From positions 124,001 through 188,000 of the forward strand of contig NZ_JNWV01000005.1 of the NCBI RefSeq assembly GCF_000716535.1: a DNA stretch of 64,000 nt. The letters run 5' to 3'. A model generated the notes under the pieces. That model was not told where the DNA came from, did not search any database, and was given only the letters and a program-made list of their open reading frames with translations. This DNA comes from Streptomyces flaveolus. Its GTDB lineage: Bacteria > Actinomycetota > Actinomycetes > Streptomycetales > Streptomycetaceae. Made by a program: the position numbers and the translations under genes. Positions 51,642-60,850 of the stretch are shown in pieces (position 1 is the first letter of the stretch; every line of letters begins with the position of its first letter).

Positions 51642-52304
51642 TCACGCGCCCGTCTCGGTGCCCTCCGCCGTCTCCTGCGTCGATTCGGCCGGCACGACGT
51701 AGAAGACGGACGTGCCCTGCTTGGTGCGCTGGGCGCCGTTCTTCGCCACGAGGTTCTCCAGCGTGGTGCGGACGACCTTGGACTGGATCCCGCGCTCGGG
51801 GTACGCCCGGCCCAGGGCCTCGCTGACCTCCGCGGCGGAACGCGGTTCCTTCTGCTCCGCCAGGTGCCGGCGGACGAGTTCGATCAGGGTGGGCTGAGCG
51901 GGCTCGGACGGCGACGCCTTCTTGGCCGCCGGCTCGGCGGCGGTCGCCTTCCGCGTCACCGCCTCCTTCGTGGCCGTCTTCTTGGCCGCCGGCTTCTTCG
52001 CCGCGGCCCTCTTGGCCACCGGCTTCTTCGCCGCGGGCTTCTTGTCGTCGGCGCGGCGCGTGCCGCCGCTCTTCTTGCGCGGGGCGGGTACGACCGCCCG
52101 CCCGGCCGGTGCGGCGAGGCCGAGTGCCTGCCGCATGTTCAGCAGGACGCCGTGGTCCTGTTGCAGGGTGGTCAACTGCTCCTGCAGAACGGCGATTTCA
52201 GCCGTGATGCGTTCCTGCTCCTTGAGGTTGTGTTCGAGGTCGTTGGTCACCTGGCTGACGTACTGAGAGGTCAATTCGGTGACGGGCCCGGCGCTTTCCG
52301 GCAT
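51642..52304 (-). CDS. Histone H1-like protein with coiled coil and winged helix
   Basis: 220 aa from the second of two adjacent ATGs (52304), which gives better spacing to GGAGG. Residues 8-60 form a coiled coil (VTNDLEHNLKEQERITAEIAVLQEQLTTLQQDHG). Residues 75-135 are Lys/Ala/Pro-rich in KKPAAKK style, like H1 tails. The C-terminus is a winged helix (LIELVRRHLAEQKEPRSAAEVSEALGRAYPERGIQSKVVRTTLENLVAKNGAQRTKQGTSVFYV). DNA binding and nucleoid or regulatory function are likely. Confidence 0.82.
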   Translation of the reverse strand: MPESAGPVTELTSQYVSQVTNDLEHNLKEQERITAEIAVLQEQLTTLQQDHGVLLNMRQALGLAAPAGRAVVPAPRKKSGGTRRADDKKPAAKKPVAKRAAAKKPAAKKTATKEAVTRKATAAEPAAKKASPSEPAQPTLIELVRRHLAEQKEPRSAAEVSEALGRAYPERGIQSKVVRTTLENLVAKNGAQRTKQGTSVFYVVPAESTQETAEGTETGA

Positions 52305-52476
52305 CATTTCCTCCGCTCCTGACGGTGCGACACCTGGATGATACGGGTGGGTCAACCCGTTTTCACCGTTGGCGAGGCGGGCAGCGGCTGACCGACAACC
52401 CGCTCCGGGCCGCTGCCGGGCGCGCCAGCATACAGCCGGTGAGGGCGGCCGTGAGTCCGGTCGGACAGGCTGGCCG

Positions 52477-52690
52477 TCACGCTGACGCCACCGGCAGGGT
52501 GAGCCTGACCGGCCGCAGTCCGGGTGCCGGCGCGACAAGCGTGACGTGCACCGGCGGCTCGGCCGGGCGGAGGACGGCCGGGGCCCGGCCGTGCCGGGTG
52601 TGGCGGCGCGGCTGCCGGAAACGGTCCACGTTGTGCGGGTTGCCGTTGACGACTCCTGCGGGCTCCCCGGCACCCGACACCTCGAACCGC
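52477..52690 (-). pseudogene. C-terminal fragment resembling a GH2 beta-galactosidase-type enzyme
   Basis: The reading frame gives HAVRFEVSGAGEPAGVVNGNPHNVDRFRQ, RRHTRHGRAPAVLRPAEPP and VHVTLVAPAPGLRPVRLTLPVASA, ending in a stop. The run VRFxVSGxGxxAGVxNGNP followed by a V-T-L-A-S/P-G-L strand is the C-terminal bacterial Ig-like end of GH2 beta-galactosidases. Nothing of the catalytic part is present. It directly abuts the 3' end of the GH127/LamG remnant. Confidence 0.6.
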
Positions 52691-52706
52691 ACGGCGTGGG
52701 CGGGTG

Positions 52707-54239
52707 TCAGCCCTGGGCGAGGGCCGTGACCTCGGCCGGGCGGAGCGTGCGGCCGTAGACACGGAAGTCGTCCACGGCCCCCTTCAGATACGGGTCCGGG
52801 TACTGGGACCTGCCGATGTAGGCGGCCCGGATGTGGTTGCCGAAGGTGCGGGGCTCGACGGTGACTTCGGTGTTCCGGCCCGCTTCCCTGCCGTCGACGT
52901 ACAGCACGGCGGTGAGGGAGCCGTAGGCGACGGCCACGTGGACCCACCGGTCCGTCGGCAACGGGTCGGCGTCGATGCGCTGTTCCGCACCTACGCTGGC
53001 CGCGGTGATCGCGTACCGGAGGGTGCCCGCGTCGCTGAGCGGGGTCAGGAACATGTTGGCGCTGATGCCGGTGCCGAAGTCGAAGACCCGGCTCCAGGCA
53101 ACCGGTTGCCCGGCCGGTTTCACCCAGGCCGCCACCGAGTAGGCGGACGCGCCCGCCAGCAGGTCCTCGGCGAGGACGACGTGTCCGTCGGCGCCGTCCA
53201 GCGCCACGGCCGCGCCGGTGTGCCCCTGCGTCCAGGAGGCTCCCCCGGCGAGCGTCGCGGTCTTCCCGTTGCCGGTGGCGTCGGCGGCCGTGGTCCCGGA
53301 CGTCTCGTCGAAGCGGTGCCACGCCGCGAACTTAGGTGGCGGGGACGGAGGCCGGCCCGTCAGCCAGTAGACGTCGTAGTACTGGTGGTGGACGCGGGCG
53401 ACGCGCCGCAGCGTGACCGGCTTCCCGTCGGCGGTCGCCGTGAACCGCAGCGGGTCGGCCGAGACCTGCCGGATACCGGAGGTGTCCAGCCGGGCCAGCC
53501 ACCGGTTGGCCGTGTCGTACGCCCCGGCCGGCACCACCGGGCCGTGCAGGACGGCCTGGACGTCGGGGTCGTCCGGGGTTGCCTCCAGAGTCGTCCGCAT
53601 CGGCAGGCTGATCTCGACCCGGTCGCCGGTCCGCCAGGCGCGGTCGAGGGTCACCCGGCTGCCGGCCGCCGGACGGTCGGGCAGCGCACGGCCGTTGAGC
53701 CGGACGCGCGCTCCGGACGCCCAGGCGGGAATGCGGACGACCAGTTGGTGAGCTGCGTGTCCGGACGCGACCGTGAGGACGGTCGAGGCCGAGTCGGGCA
53801 GCCGGGTGGTCTGCCGCCAGGTGATGCCCTTCTCCTGCCGGCGGACCTCGGAGGGGATGAACAGGTTGACCAGAAGCCGCTGTTCGTCGTGCGTGTAGAC
53901 GGTGTCCGCGAACTTGGCGTGCGTCTCCATGCCGGTGCCGTGGTCACAGGAGAAGTTGTCGTAGTCGGTGGAGTAGGCGTCGGGGTCCGTGCCCATGAAG
54001 GACGGCTGCTGTTTGAACGAGCCGGGTCCGAGGCCGGTGTAGCAGATGTTGAAGCCGTGCGCGGAGTCCCGGTCCTGCTCGCCGAGCATCTGGTTGAACA
54101 GGGTGCGCTCGTAGTAGTCGAGCAGGTCGGTGCGGTCCGGGTCCCCGAAGTGCAGCAGCCGGGTCAGCTTGAGCATGTTGTAGCTGTTGCAGTTCTCGCA
54201 GGTCCCGTTGGACAACTGCCCGGCGACGACGCACAGCAT
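52707..54239 (-). pseudogene. N-terminally truncated GH127-type (DUF1680) beta-L-arabinofuranosidase with LamG domain
   Basis: The recognisable protein starts at AGQLSNGTCENCNSYNMLKLTRLLHF near 54230, which is the middle of the GH127 catalytic barrel with the Cys pair CENCN that includes the nucleophile in this family. It continues with DLLDYYERTLFNQMLGEQ, FCDHGTGMETHAKF-like FSCDHGTGMETH and beta-domains, then a LamG/concanavalin-like module (FAAWHRFDETSGTTAADATGNG... VDDFRVYGRTL) to 52707. The first several hundred residues are missing; upstream bases are unrelated. Probably not functional, though a 510-aa frame is open. Confidence 0.78.
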
Positions 54240-54315
54240 GTCGCACAGCCGGAGAGAACGTCCGCCGAGGCCCCGCCCCCGGCACGACCGGCCCGAGTGA
54301 CTACGATCCCTGCTC

Positions 54316-55071
54316 ATGCCCGTGCGTGAACCCAGCGGTACCTCCCGGCCGAGACGGCTCACCCGCACGGCGTTCCTGCTGGCGGGTGGCCTGTCGCTCC
54401 TCGCGGGCGGCGAGGACTGTCTGGGCGCGCCCCCACCGCGCCCGACGGCACCGTCCGCCGTCACCGCGTGTCAGACACGATCGGGGGACCTGATCGCCGA
54501 CGTGAACAACGACGGCCTGCCGGACCGGATCACCGATCCGTCCCACCGGGGTGCCCTGCTGGCCATCACCTTCGGGATCGGCTCGGCACGCGAAACGACG
54601 GTCCGGGTACGGGGGTTGGCCGATCGCACCGCAGGCCGGCAGGAGTACGTGAGCGCCGTCGTGGCGGACTTCGACCGGGACGGCTGGAGCGACCTGGTCG
54701 TCGTGGCGGGGGAGGAGCAGGGCGGCGACGACCCGGTCCAGCCCCGTGTGGCCGAACTGCGGCTGGGGCCCTTCTCCGACACCGGCCGCAGCCGGCGGAC
54801 CGTCCCCCTCGACCTGCGAGCCACGAAGGACATCGCGGTGGCCGACTACAACCACGACCGGTATCCCGACCTGACGGCGTACACGTACTCCGGAGACGGC
54901 ACCTACGAGATCCAGGCCCGCCTCGGCGATCCGCACACGGGCCTGTCGCCCGACACCCGCACGTACACGACGGACGTCCAGGCCACGGGCTACGACCCCC
55001 CGTCCCCGCTGCCGCACGCGGGCCTGACCCCGTTCTACCCGCCCTGCGGGACACAGGCGCGGGCCCGGTGA
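54316..55071 (+). CDS. Secreted FG-GAP/VCBS repeat protein
   Basis: 251 aa. Basic start and hydrophobic segment (AFLLAGGLSLLAGG) act as a signal, possibly lipoprotein-like (EDC). Three DxNxDGxxD-type calcium-binding repeats follow: DVNNDGLPD, DFDRDGWSD and DYNHDRYPD, with beta strands between, as in integrin-like propeller proteins. Only about half a propeller is present. Likely extracellular binding protein; partner unknown. Confidence 0.85.
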   Translation: MPVREPSGTSRPRRLTRTAFLLAGGLSLLAGGEDCLGAPPPRPTAPSAVTACQTRSGDLIADVNNDGLPDRITDPSHRGALLAITFGIGSARETTVRVRGLADRTAGRQEYVSAVVADFDRDGWSDLVVVAGEEQGGDDPVQPRVAELRLGPFSDTGRSRRTVPLDLRATKDIAVADYNHDRYPDLTAYTYSGDGTYEIQARLGDPHTGLSPDTRTYTTDVQATGYDPPSPLPHAGLTPFYPPCGTQARAR

Positions 55072-55087
55072 CCCCTGCGCCCTGCGC

Positions 55088-55744
55088 TCACCCGAGGACG
55101 AGGGGAAGTCTCCCGGCCAGTGGGCCCAGCTCGGTCCGCTCGGCGGCGGTCGGTGGCCTGCGCCCCGTTCCGACGCGCAGGGCGTCCGGATCGGGCCACG
55201 ACGGGGGGAAGGGCGCCCCTACGATCGCCTCCAGCACGGCGCGTGACCGGGCGAGGCACTCGGCGGGGGGTTCCGCCGCGCCCGGGAGGTGGGCGATCAG
55301 GTCCAGGTGGTGCAAGGTCCACTCCAGGACGTACGCGGACAGGTAGTCGCCCACGGTGAGGACCATGTCCTGCGTACGCACCCGCTGCTCCGGGTCGGCC
55401 AGCCCGGCCGCGCGCCCGGCCGCCGAACCGACGTCGTCGAGGTGGAACTTCAGCAGCCGTGGCTCCTCGTACGCGGCGGCCAGCCGGACGGTCAGCGCGT
55501 CCAGCGGATCGTCGCCGGCGGGCGGGGTGTCGCTGACGTTCCAGTACGTCACCGCGTCGTGGGTCGGCTCCGCCGTGGTGGGCGTGACCAGGGTGATCAG
55601 CACGTCCTGGGCGTCGATGACCAGATGGCACGCCAGGTCGCGGACCAGCCAGCCGGTGCAGCCGGACGGCCGCGCGAAGTCCTCGTCGGGGAGGCCGGCG
55701 ACCGCCGTACGCAGGGCCGTCCACGAGCGCGAGAAGAGATCCAC
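55088..55744 (-). CDS. Maleylpyruvate isomerase/DinB-like family protein
   Basis: 218 aa. MDLFSRSWTALRTAVAGLPDEDFARPSGCTGWLVRDLACHLVID is the MDMPI N-terminal domain: W/S-GCTGW-VRDLxxHL. VGDYLSAYVLEWTLHHLDLIAHL supplies the later His residues of the metal site. Such proteins include mycothiol-dependent isomerases and transferases. Function here unknown. It is convergent with the FG-GAP gene. Confidence 0.85.
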   Translation of the reverse strand: MDLFSRSWTALRTAVAGLPDEDFARPSGCTGWLVRDLACHLVIDAQDVLITLVTPTTAEPTHDAVTYWNVSDTPPAGDDPLDALTVRLAAAYEEPRLLKFHLDDVGSAAGRAAGLADPEQRVRTQDMVLTVGDYLSAYVLEWTLHHLDLIAHLPGAAEPPAECLARSRAVLEAIVGAPFPPSWPDPDALRVGTGRRPPTAAERTELGPLAGRLPLVLG

Positions 55745-55899
55745 GGGCGCAAACTAGCAGCGGGCAGCCCGCCCTTCGACCGAATTCCCACCGGGCCGTC
55801 CGGGCGTGCCGTCGACGCCGGTCACCGGATCGCCGACCGGACAAGGGCCTGCGGGTCCGCCTGGCATGATGGTCGGCATGTCCAGCAACCGAAAGGCCG

Positions 55900-56367
55900 A
55901 TGCCGCGTAAGCGGTCCGGGGCGCTGCGCGCCCAGCAGGTCCCTCGTGTCCCGCGAGGCCTTCCCGTCATGCGGATCCACGGCCTCTCCGCGCGCACCAG
56001 CCGCGCGATCGACCGGGTGGAGCGGCTGTCCGACGACTACCACCTGTATCCCGGCGCCACCGGCCACGCCCTGCGCCGGTACCGGGCGTTCCTCCGGCCG
56101 GCGGGACGCCGGCACCGGTATCCCCAGGACTCGGAGTGCGGCTGCCGGGGCTGCTCCTTCGACGACGTACGGCATGCCCGCGACGTGCTGGAGAGCGTCC
56201 TGCGGCAGTTGCCTCCCCGGCCCCGGGCCGAGCTGAGAGACCGTGTGCGTGCGCTGGACGCCGAGTACGCCGTCCGCACCCTGCCCGATCCGTTCGCCCG
56301 GCAGCGCCAGTGGGGTGCGCACCGGTGGTGGCGGCGCCGGCTGGCGGGCGGACGCGAGGGTGGATGA
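55900..56367 (+). CDS. Small Arg-rich protein with CxCxxC motif, unknown
   Basis: 155 aa from the ATG at 55900; the ATG at 55969 (MRIHGLSARTSRAIDRVERL) is an alternative. The middle part has DSECGCRGCSFDDVRHARDVLESVLRQLPPRPRAELRDRVRALDAEYAVRTLPDP. A small 13-codon ORF (MVGMSSNRKADAA, 55869-55910) overlaps the start and may couple translation. The single CGCRGC could bind metal. The family looks conserved in Streptomyces, role unknown. Confidence 0.7.
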   Translation: MPRKRSGALRAQQVPRVPRGLPVMRIHGLSARTSRAIDRVERLSDDYHLYPGATGHALRRYRAFLRPAGRRHRYPQDSECGCRGCSFDDVRHARDVLESVLRQLPPRPRAELRDRVRALDAEYAVRTLPDPFARQRQWGAHRWWRRRLAGGREGG

Positions 56368-56481
56368 AGGAGGGAACGTCCGCCGGCGGCGGCCATGTCA
56401 CATCCCGGAGGGCCGGCCCGTCGTAGGGGCGTGGAAGCGAGTACGAGGCCGACGACTCGCGCCGACCCGAGGAGCCATCCC

Positions 56482-56925
56482 ATGCCGACAGCCCAGGAAG
56501 CACGCAACAAGGCGACGTTCCGCCGGCTGCACGACGCCGTCCACACCGGCGACCTGGAGACCGTCTCGAAGGCGATCGACGAGATCGTCGCGCCGGACCT
56601 GCTGTTCCACGCGCCGGTGCCGATGGGGATGACGGGGGTGCAGGCACTCGGGCGCGTGTGGGAGGTGCTTCTGCGCGCGTTCCCCGACCTGCGTGTCGAG
56701 ATCGAGGACGAGATCGCCCAGGGGGACAAGGTCGTCTTCCGGAACACGGTCACCGGTACGCACCAGGGGGAGTACCGGGGCCTTCCGCCCACCGGGAAGC
56801 CCGTCCGGTACAACGAGATCTTCATCGTCCGGTTCGCGGACGACCGCGTCGCCGAGATCTGGGGTGTCGTCGACGTCCTCACGCAGATGCGGCAACTGGG
56901 CATCGTCCCCGGCGATCCGTCCTGA
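56482..56925 (+). CDS. SnoaL-like ester cyclase family protein
   Basis: 147 aa from the ATG at 56482, after GAGGAG. NKATFRRLHDAVHTGDLETVSKAIDEIVAPDLLFHAP, then VWEVLLRAFPDLRVEIEDEIAQGDKVVFRNTVTGTHQGEYRGLPPTGKPVRYNEIFIVRFADDRVAEIWGVVD, the usual SnoaL/polyketide-cyclase-like NTF2 fold. These are often small-molecule cyclases or hydrolases. Isolated here; substrate unknown. Confidence 0.88.
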   Translation: MPTAQEARNKATFRRLHDAVHTGDLETVSKAIDEIVAPDLLFHAPVPMGMTGVQALGRVWEVLLRAFPDLRVEIEDEIAQGDKVVFRNTVTGTHQGEYRGLPPTGKPVRYNEIFIVRFADDRVAEIWGVVDVLTQMRQLGIVPGDPS

Positions 56926-56968
56926 ACGCGCCTCCGGAGTGCGCCCCCGGCCCGCATAGTGTGCGCAC

Positions 56969-57457
56969 ATGGACCTGCTTCCCTGCGCTCCCGTTCACGC
57001 GGCACTCGTCGCGGGCTGGCCGACGTCGGCGGCGGAGGCCGTGATGTGGTGCGGCAGCCATGAGTTCCCCGTGTCCGAGCAGACGGTGGCCGGGTGGCAG
57101 CAGGCGGACGACGTCGAGGCCCACGTGCTCGTGGACGGGCGAAGAGTCGTCGGCTACGGCGAGTTGTGGTGCGACGCCGAGGAGGACGAGGCCGAACTGG
57201 CGCGGATCATCGTGGCGCCCGGGGCCCGCGGGGCGGGGCTGGGCCGCGTACTCGTCCGGGGCCTGCTCGCGCGGGCCGTGCGGGCCGGGTTCGCGGATGT
57301 TTACATGCGGGTGCACCCCGACAACGACCGGGCGCTCAGGTGTTACCTGGGCGCCGGGTTCCGTCCGGTCGACCCCGGCCTCGCCGAGAGCTGGAACACC
57401 GCTCAGCCGGTCGGCTACGTCTGGCTCCGGCACGACGCCGACGCCTCCCGCCCCTGA
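56969..57457 (+). CDS. GNAT-family N-acetyltransferase
   Basis: 162 aa. VLVDGRRVVGYGELWCDAEEDEAELARIIVAPGARGAGLGRVLVRGLLARA holds the acetyl-CoA loop (ARGAGLG, in the Q/RxxGxG/A style), followed by MRVHPDNDRALRCYLGAGFRPVDP. A standard GNAT domain over the full length. Starts 44 nt after the SnoaL-like gene. Substrate unknown. Confidence 0.93.
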   Translation: MDLLPCAPVHAALVAGWPTSAAEAVMWCGSHEFPVSEQTVAGWQQADDVEAHVLVDGRRVVGYGELWCDAEEDEAELARIIVAPGARGAGLGRVLVRGLLARAVRAGFADVYMRVHPDNDRALRCYLGAGFRPVDPGLAESWNTAQPVGYVWLRHDADASRP

Positions 57458-57461
57458 CTAC

Positions 57462-57477
57462 GTTCACATGGATGAAC
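57462..57477. promoter_or_regulatory. Dyad GTTCA-CATGGA-TGAAC upstream of GH88 gene
   Basis: A perfect 5-6-5 inverted repeat, followed by ACAC-ATGG-GTGT at about 57483, in the spacer before the GH88 gene. The stretch is less GC-rich than its surroundings and could hold an operator for sugar control. Short arms keep confidence low. Confidence 0.35.
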
Positions 57478-57562
57478 TCCACACACATGGGTGTACACGG
57501 TCAAGGCCGGTGTGCGAAGCTCAGCCAACTTCTCTTGTCCACGGTGGAGTTGGAGGGCGAGC

Positions 57563-58792
57563 ATGAGTGTTTCCCGGCGTGCGTTGCTGGCCACGGCGGC
57601 CGGTGCGGCGGCCGTAGGGACCTCCGCGGTGCCGGCCGCGGCGGCGCCGGACCGGCAGCCGTCAGGGGCGACCCTGCGGACACTCGGCGCGGCGGCGGAC
57701 TACGCCGTGGAGAAGGTCCGTACCGTCGCCCCCGGTGTGACGGGCTTCCCGGTCGGGACCAAGTTCGAGAAGTGGACGTACTCGCGCAACGGGGACTGGG
57801 TGGGCGGCTTCTGGCCCGGAACGCTGTGGATGGCCTGGCTGTACAGCGAGGACGACGCCTTCCGCACCTGGGCGGTCGAGTCGGCCCGGAACCTCGCCCC
57901 CCGGCAGTCGGACACGAGCACGCATGACCTCGGGTTCCTCTTCTACCCCTCCTGGGTCACCGCCTGGCGGCTGACCGGCGACGACGAATGGCGTACGGGC
58001 GCGATACGAGCCGCCGACTCCCTGATCCAGCGGTACAACCCGCGCGGCAGGTTCATCCGGGCCTGGGGCGCGCTGACGGATCGCGCCAACGCGGGCCGCG
58101 TCATCATGGACACGATGATGAACCTCGATCTGCTGGCGTTCGCGAGCCGGCAGACCGGCGACAACACCTACCTGGACATCGCCGTCGAGCACGCGAGGAC
58201 CGCGCAGCGCGTCTTCCCCCGCCCGGACGGATCCACCCCGCACGTGTTCGACTTCGACCCGGACACCGGCGCCCCCATCGGCCCCGACACGGTGCAGGGC
58301 TACAGCCCCGCCTCCTGCTGGTCGCGCGGACAGGCCTGGGGCATCTACGGCTTCACCACGATGTACCGGCGGACCGGGCACAAGGAGTTCCGGGACACCG
58401 CGCGCAAACTCGCCGACTTCGCCATCGGAGCGCTGACCCCGGACCACGTGCCGGTGTGGGACTACCGCGCGCCGCAGCAGCCGCACGACATCAAGGACGC
58501 CTCCGCCGGTGCCATCATGGCGTGCGGCCTGCTCGACCTGTACGCGGCGACCGGCAGACACACCTACCGGGAGGTGGCCCTGCGGTTGCTCACCGCGCTG
58601 GCGGACACCTGCCTGACGAGGAACTCGGCCCGTGCCGACGCGGTCGTGGCCCGCTGCACCCGCAACCGGCCGGCTGAGGACGGCATCGAGGTCTCACTGC
58701 CCTACGCCGACTACTACCTCCTGGAAGGCATCCTGCGCGTGCTCCGGCCCGAGGACGTCGACCGGGCGATCGACCTGTCGCAGCGAGCGTGA
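57563..58792 (+). CDS. GH88-family unsaturated glucuronyl hydrolase-like enzyme
   Basis: 409 aa from the ATG at 57563, 5 nt after GGAGGG. Signal peptide MSVSRRALLATAAGAAAVGTS with twin Arg, Tat-like. The alpha/alpha-barrel motifs are WVGGFWPGTLWMAWLYS, DLGFLFYPSW with the catalytic-type Asp, GRVIMDTMMNLDLL with the second Asp, and CWSRGQAWGIYGFTTMY. GH88 enzymes hydrolyse unsaturated uronic acid from oligosaccharides made by polysaccharide lyases. It is the only intact gene of a group that includes the GH127 and GH2 remnants nearby. Confidence 0.92.
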   Translation: MSVSRRALLATAAGAAAVGTSAVPAAAAPDRQPSGATLRTLGAAADYAVEKVRTVAPGVTGFPVGTKFEKWTYSRNGDWVGGFWPGTLWMAWLYSEDDAFRTWAVESARNLAPRQSDTSTHDLGFLFYPSWVTAWRLTGDDEWRTGAIRAADSLIQRYNPRGRFIRAWGALTDRANAGRVIMDTMMNLDLLAFASRQTGDNTYLDIAVEHARTAQRVFPRPDGSTPHVFDFDPDTGAPIGPDTVQGYSPASCWSRGQAWGIYGFTTMYRRTGHKEFRDTARKLADFAIGALTPDHVPVWDYRAPQQPHDIKDASAGAIMACGLLDLYAATGRHTYREVALRLLTALADTCLTRNSARADAVVARCTRNRPAEDGIEVSLPYADYYLLEGILRVLRPEDVDRAIDLSQRA

Positions 58793-58969
58793 GGGGAGGC
58801 CGGGCCGGCCCTGACTTCGGCTCCCCGGAGGGATGAGACAGGGCAGCGGCGAGATGCGGCGGAAGAAGCAGTTCTCCCAGGACTTCTGAACTAAGCTCTG
58901 GACGAAGCTGTTCTTCGCTGCTCTTTCCGCTTGCCCCGGTCGTATTCCCCGAATGGGAGGCAGCGCCGC

Positions 58970-59596
58970 ATGAGCCGGTACGCCCACGTGGCCTTCACCG
59001 AAAACGTCCGACGCGTCCAGGAAGAGCGGGGAAGCGCCCCCGCCATGGAACGGCTTCTCGCCTCGGACCCCGAGCGTGCCGACCGACTGGGCGCCCGCGA
59101 GGCCGAGTTCATCGCGGCCCGCGACGGGTTCCACCTCGGCACCGTGAGCGAGACCGGCTGGCCGTACATCCAGTTCCGCGGCGGGCCGCCCGGATTCGTG
59201 CACGTCCTGGACGAGGGGACGCTGGCCTTCCTCGACGTGCGCGGAAATCGCCAGTACATCACGGCCGGAAACATCCGCGGAAACGACCGGGTCTCACTGT
59301 TCTTCATGGATTACGCCCACCGCGCCCGGCTGAAAGTATTCGGCCGGGCCGAGATCCGGGACGCCACCGCATTCCAGGACCTGCCGGGCCGGGCGGGGGA
59401 CACGCGCACCGACGGGCAGGCGGAGTCACTGATGGTCGTACGGGTCGAGGGGCTCGCCTGGAACTGCGCCCAGCACATCACCCCACGGTTCTCCGAGGCC
59501 GAACTCGCGGACGCGCTGGAGCACGTGCACGAGCGCATCGTGCGCCTGGAGGAGGAGAACCGGGAACTGCGCGCGCGGCTCGGGGCGCGGACCTGA
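58970..59596 (+). CDS. Pyridoxamine 5'-phosphate oxidase-like FMN-binding protein
   Basis: 208 aa from the ATG at 58970, after GGGAGG. AREAEFIAARDGFHLGTVSETGWPYIQFRGGPPGFVHVLDEGTLAFLDVRGNRQYITAGNIRGNDRVSLFFMDYAHRARLKVFGRAEI is the split-barrel flavin-binding core. C-terminal WNCAQHITPRFSE is followed by a coiled coil (VHERIVRLEEENRELRARLG). Probably an FMN- or F420-dependent oxidoreductase. The 5' region is relatively AT-rich with a CGAAG-N5-CTTCG dyad at about 58903. Confidence 0.9.
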   Translation: MSRYAHVAFTENVRRVQEERGSAPAMERLLASDPERADRLGAREAEFIAARDGFHLGTVSETGWPYIQFRGGPPGFVHVLDEGTLAFLDVRGNRQYITAGNIRGNDRVSLFFMDYAHRARLKVFGRAEIRDATAFQDLPGRAGDTRTDGQAESLMVVRVEGLAWNCAQHITPRFSEAELADALEHVHERIVRLEEENRELRARLGART

Positions 59597-59635
59597 GCCG
59601 CACCCCGAGCCGCGACGGCGTCCGCCCGGCTCCGG

Positions 59636-60850
59636 TCAGCCGGCCGCGGCCAGCCGCTCCTCGGCCAGGGAGGCCAGGAGCAGGGCGCCGTCGCCCAGGA
59701 CCTCGTTGCCGAACACCGCGTCAGGGCTGTGGTTGAAGCTCGCCTTCCCCGGGTCGCGGTCGGGCGGACAGGCGCCGAGGAACAGCATCGCCCCCGGCAC
59801 CCGGTCCAGGACGAAGGAGAAGTCCTCCGAGGGACTCAGGGTGTTCGGCGCCCAGACGAGCCGGCCCGGTCCCAGCACCTTCTCGACCGTCCCGGCCGCG
59901 AAGTCCGCCTCGTCCGGGTCCACGACCGTGACCGGGTAGTCCATGGCGTGCTCCACCGTCACCGTGACCCCGTGGGCGGCGGCCACGCCCTCCAGCACCC
60001 GGGTCACCCCGTCCACGACCTGGGCCTTGGCACCCGGCCCGAAGGTGCGGACACCGATCTTCAGCTCCGCCTCGTCCGGGATGATGTTGGCCGACGTGCC
60101 CGCGTGGATGCTGCCGACCGAGAGCAGCACCGGGTCGAAGGGGTCGAAGCCCCGGCTCGCGTACGTCTGGAGCGCCAGGATCATCTCGGCCGCGGCCGGC
60201 ACCGGGTCCTTCAGCAACTGCGGCTGGGAGTCGTGCCCGCCCCGGCCCCGTACGAGTACCCGCAGGGCGTCGGCTCCGGCCAGCAGCGGGCCCTTACGGG
60301 TCAGCAGCCACCCGGACGGCAGCATCGAGGAGGCCACGTGCACCGCGTACGCCGCCACCGGGCGCCGTCCGGCCGCCTCCAGCACCCCCTCCTCGATCAT
60401 CAGCCGCGCACCGTGGTGCCCCTCCTCTCCCGGCTGGAACATGAACACCACGTCACCGCGCAGCCCGTCCCGCCCCTCGGCGAGCAGCCGGGCCGCACCG
60501 ACCAGCATGGCCGTGTGCAGGTCGTGCCCGCAGGCATGCATCCGGCCCTCGACCTTGGACGCGTACGGGACGCCGCTCTTCTCCGTCAGGGGCAGCGCGT
60601 CCATGTCGGCACGCAGGAGCACGACGGGACGGTCGCCGTCGCCCGTGTCCGGGCCCCCGCCGCGCAGCACGGCGGTGACGGAGGACAACCCGCCGCCGGT
60701 CGTGATCTCCAGGGGCAGTCCGTCGAGCGCCGCGAGCACCTTGGCCTGAGTCCGCGGCAGATCGAGACCGATTTCCGGTTCCCGGTGGAGGTCCTCACGC
60801 AGCCGTACGAGGTCCTCCACCAGGCCGGGGCCGGGCCGGCGGCCGCTCAC
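59636..60850 (-). CDS. M20-family amidohydrolase/deacylase
   Basis: 404 aa from a GTG at 60850, overlapping the methyltransferase stop by 4 nt. LREDLHREPEIGLDLPRTQAKV, LLRADMDALPLTEKSGVPYAS, MHACGHDLHTAMLVGAARLL, FMFQPGEEGHHGARLMIEEGVLE, GTSANIIPDEAELKIGVRTF and SPSEDFSFVLDRVPGAMLFLGAC are the motifs of M20D hippurate hydrolase/IAA-amino-acid hydrolase types. It removes an acyl group from an amide. As the last gene of a biosynthetic operon it may trim or activate the product. Confidence 0.93.
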   Translation of the reverse strand: MSGRRPGPGLVEDLVRLREDLHREPEIGLDLPRTQAKVLAALDGLPLEITTGGGLSSVTAVLRGGGPDTGDGDRPVVLLRADMDALPLTEKSGVPYASKVEGRMHACGHDLHTAMLVGAARLLAEGRDGLRGDVVFMFQPGEEGHHGARLMIEEGVLEAAGRRPVAAYAVHVASSMLPSGWLLTRKGPLLAGADALRVLVRGRGGHDSQPQLLKDPVPAAAEMILALQTYASRGFDPFDPVLLSVGSIHAGTSANIIPDEAELKIGVRTFGPGAKAQVVDGVTRVLEGVAAAHGVTVTVEHAMDYPVTVVDPDEADFAAGTVEKVLGPGRLVWAPNTLSPSEDFSFVLDRVPGAMLFLGACPPDRDPGKASFNHSPDAVFGNEVLGDGALLLASLAEERLAAAG

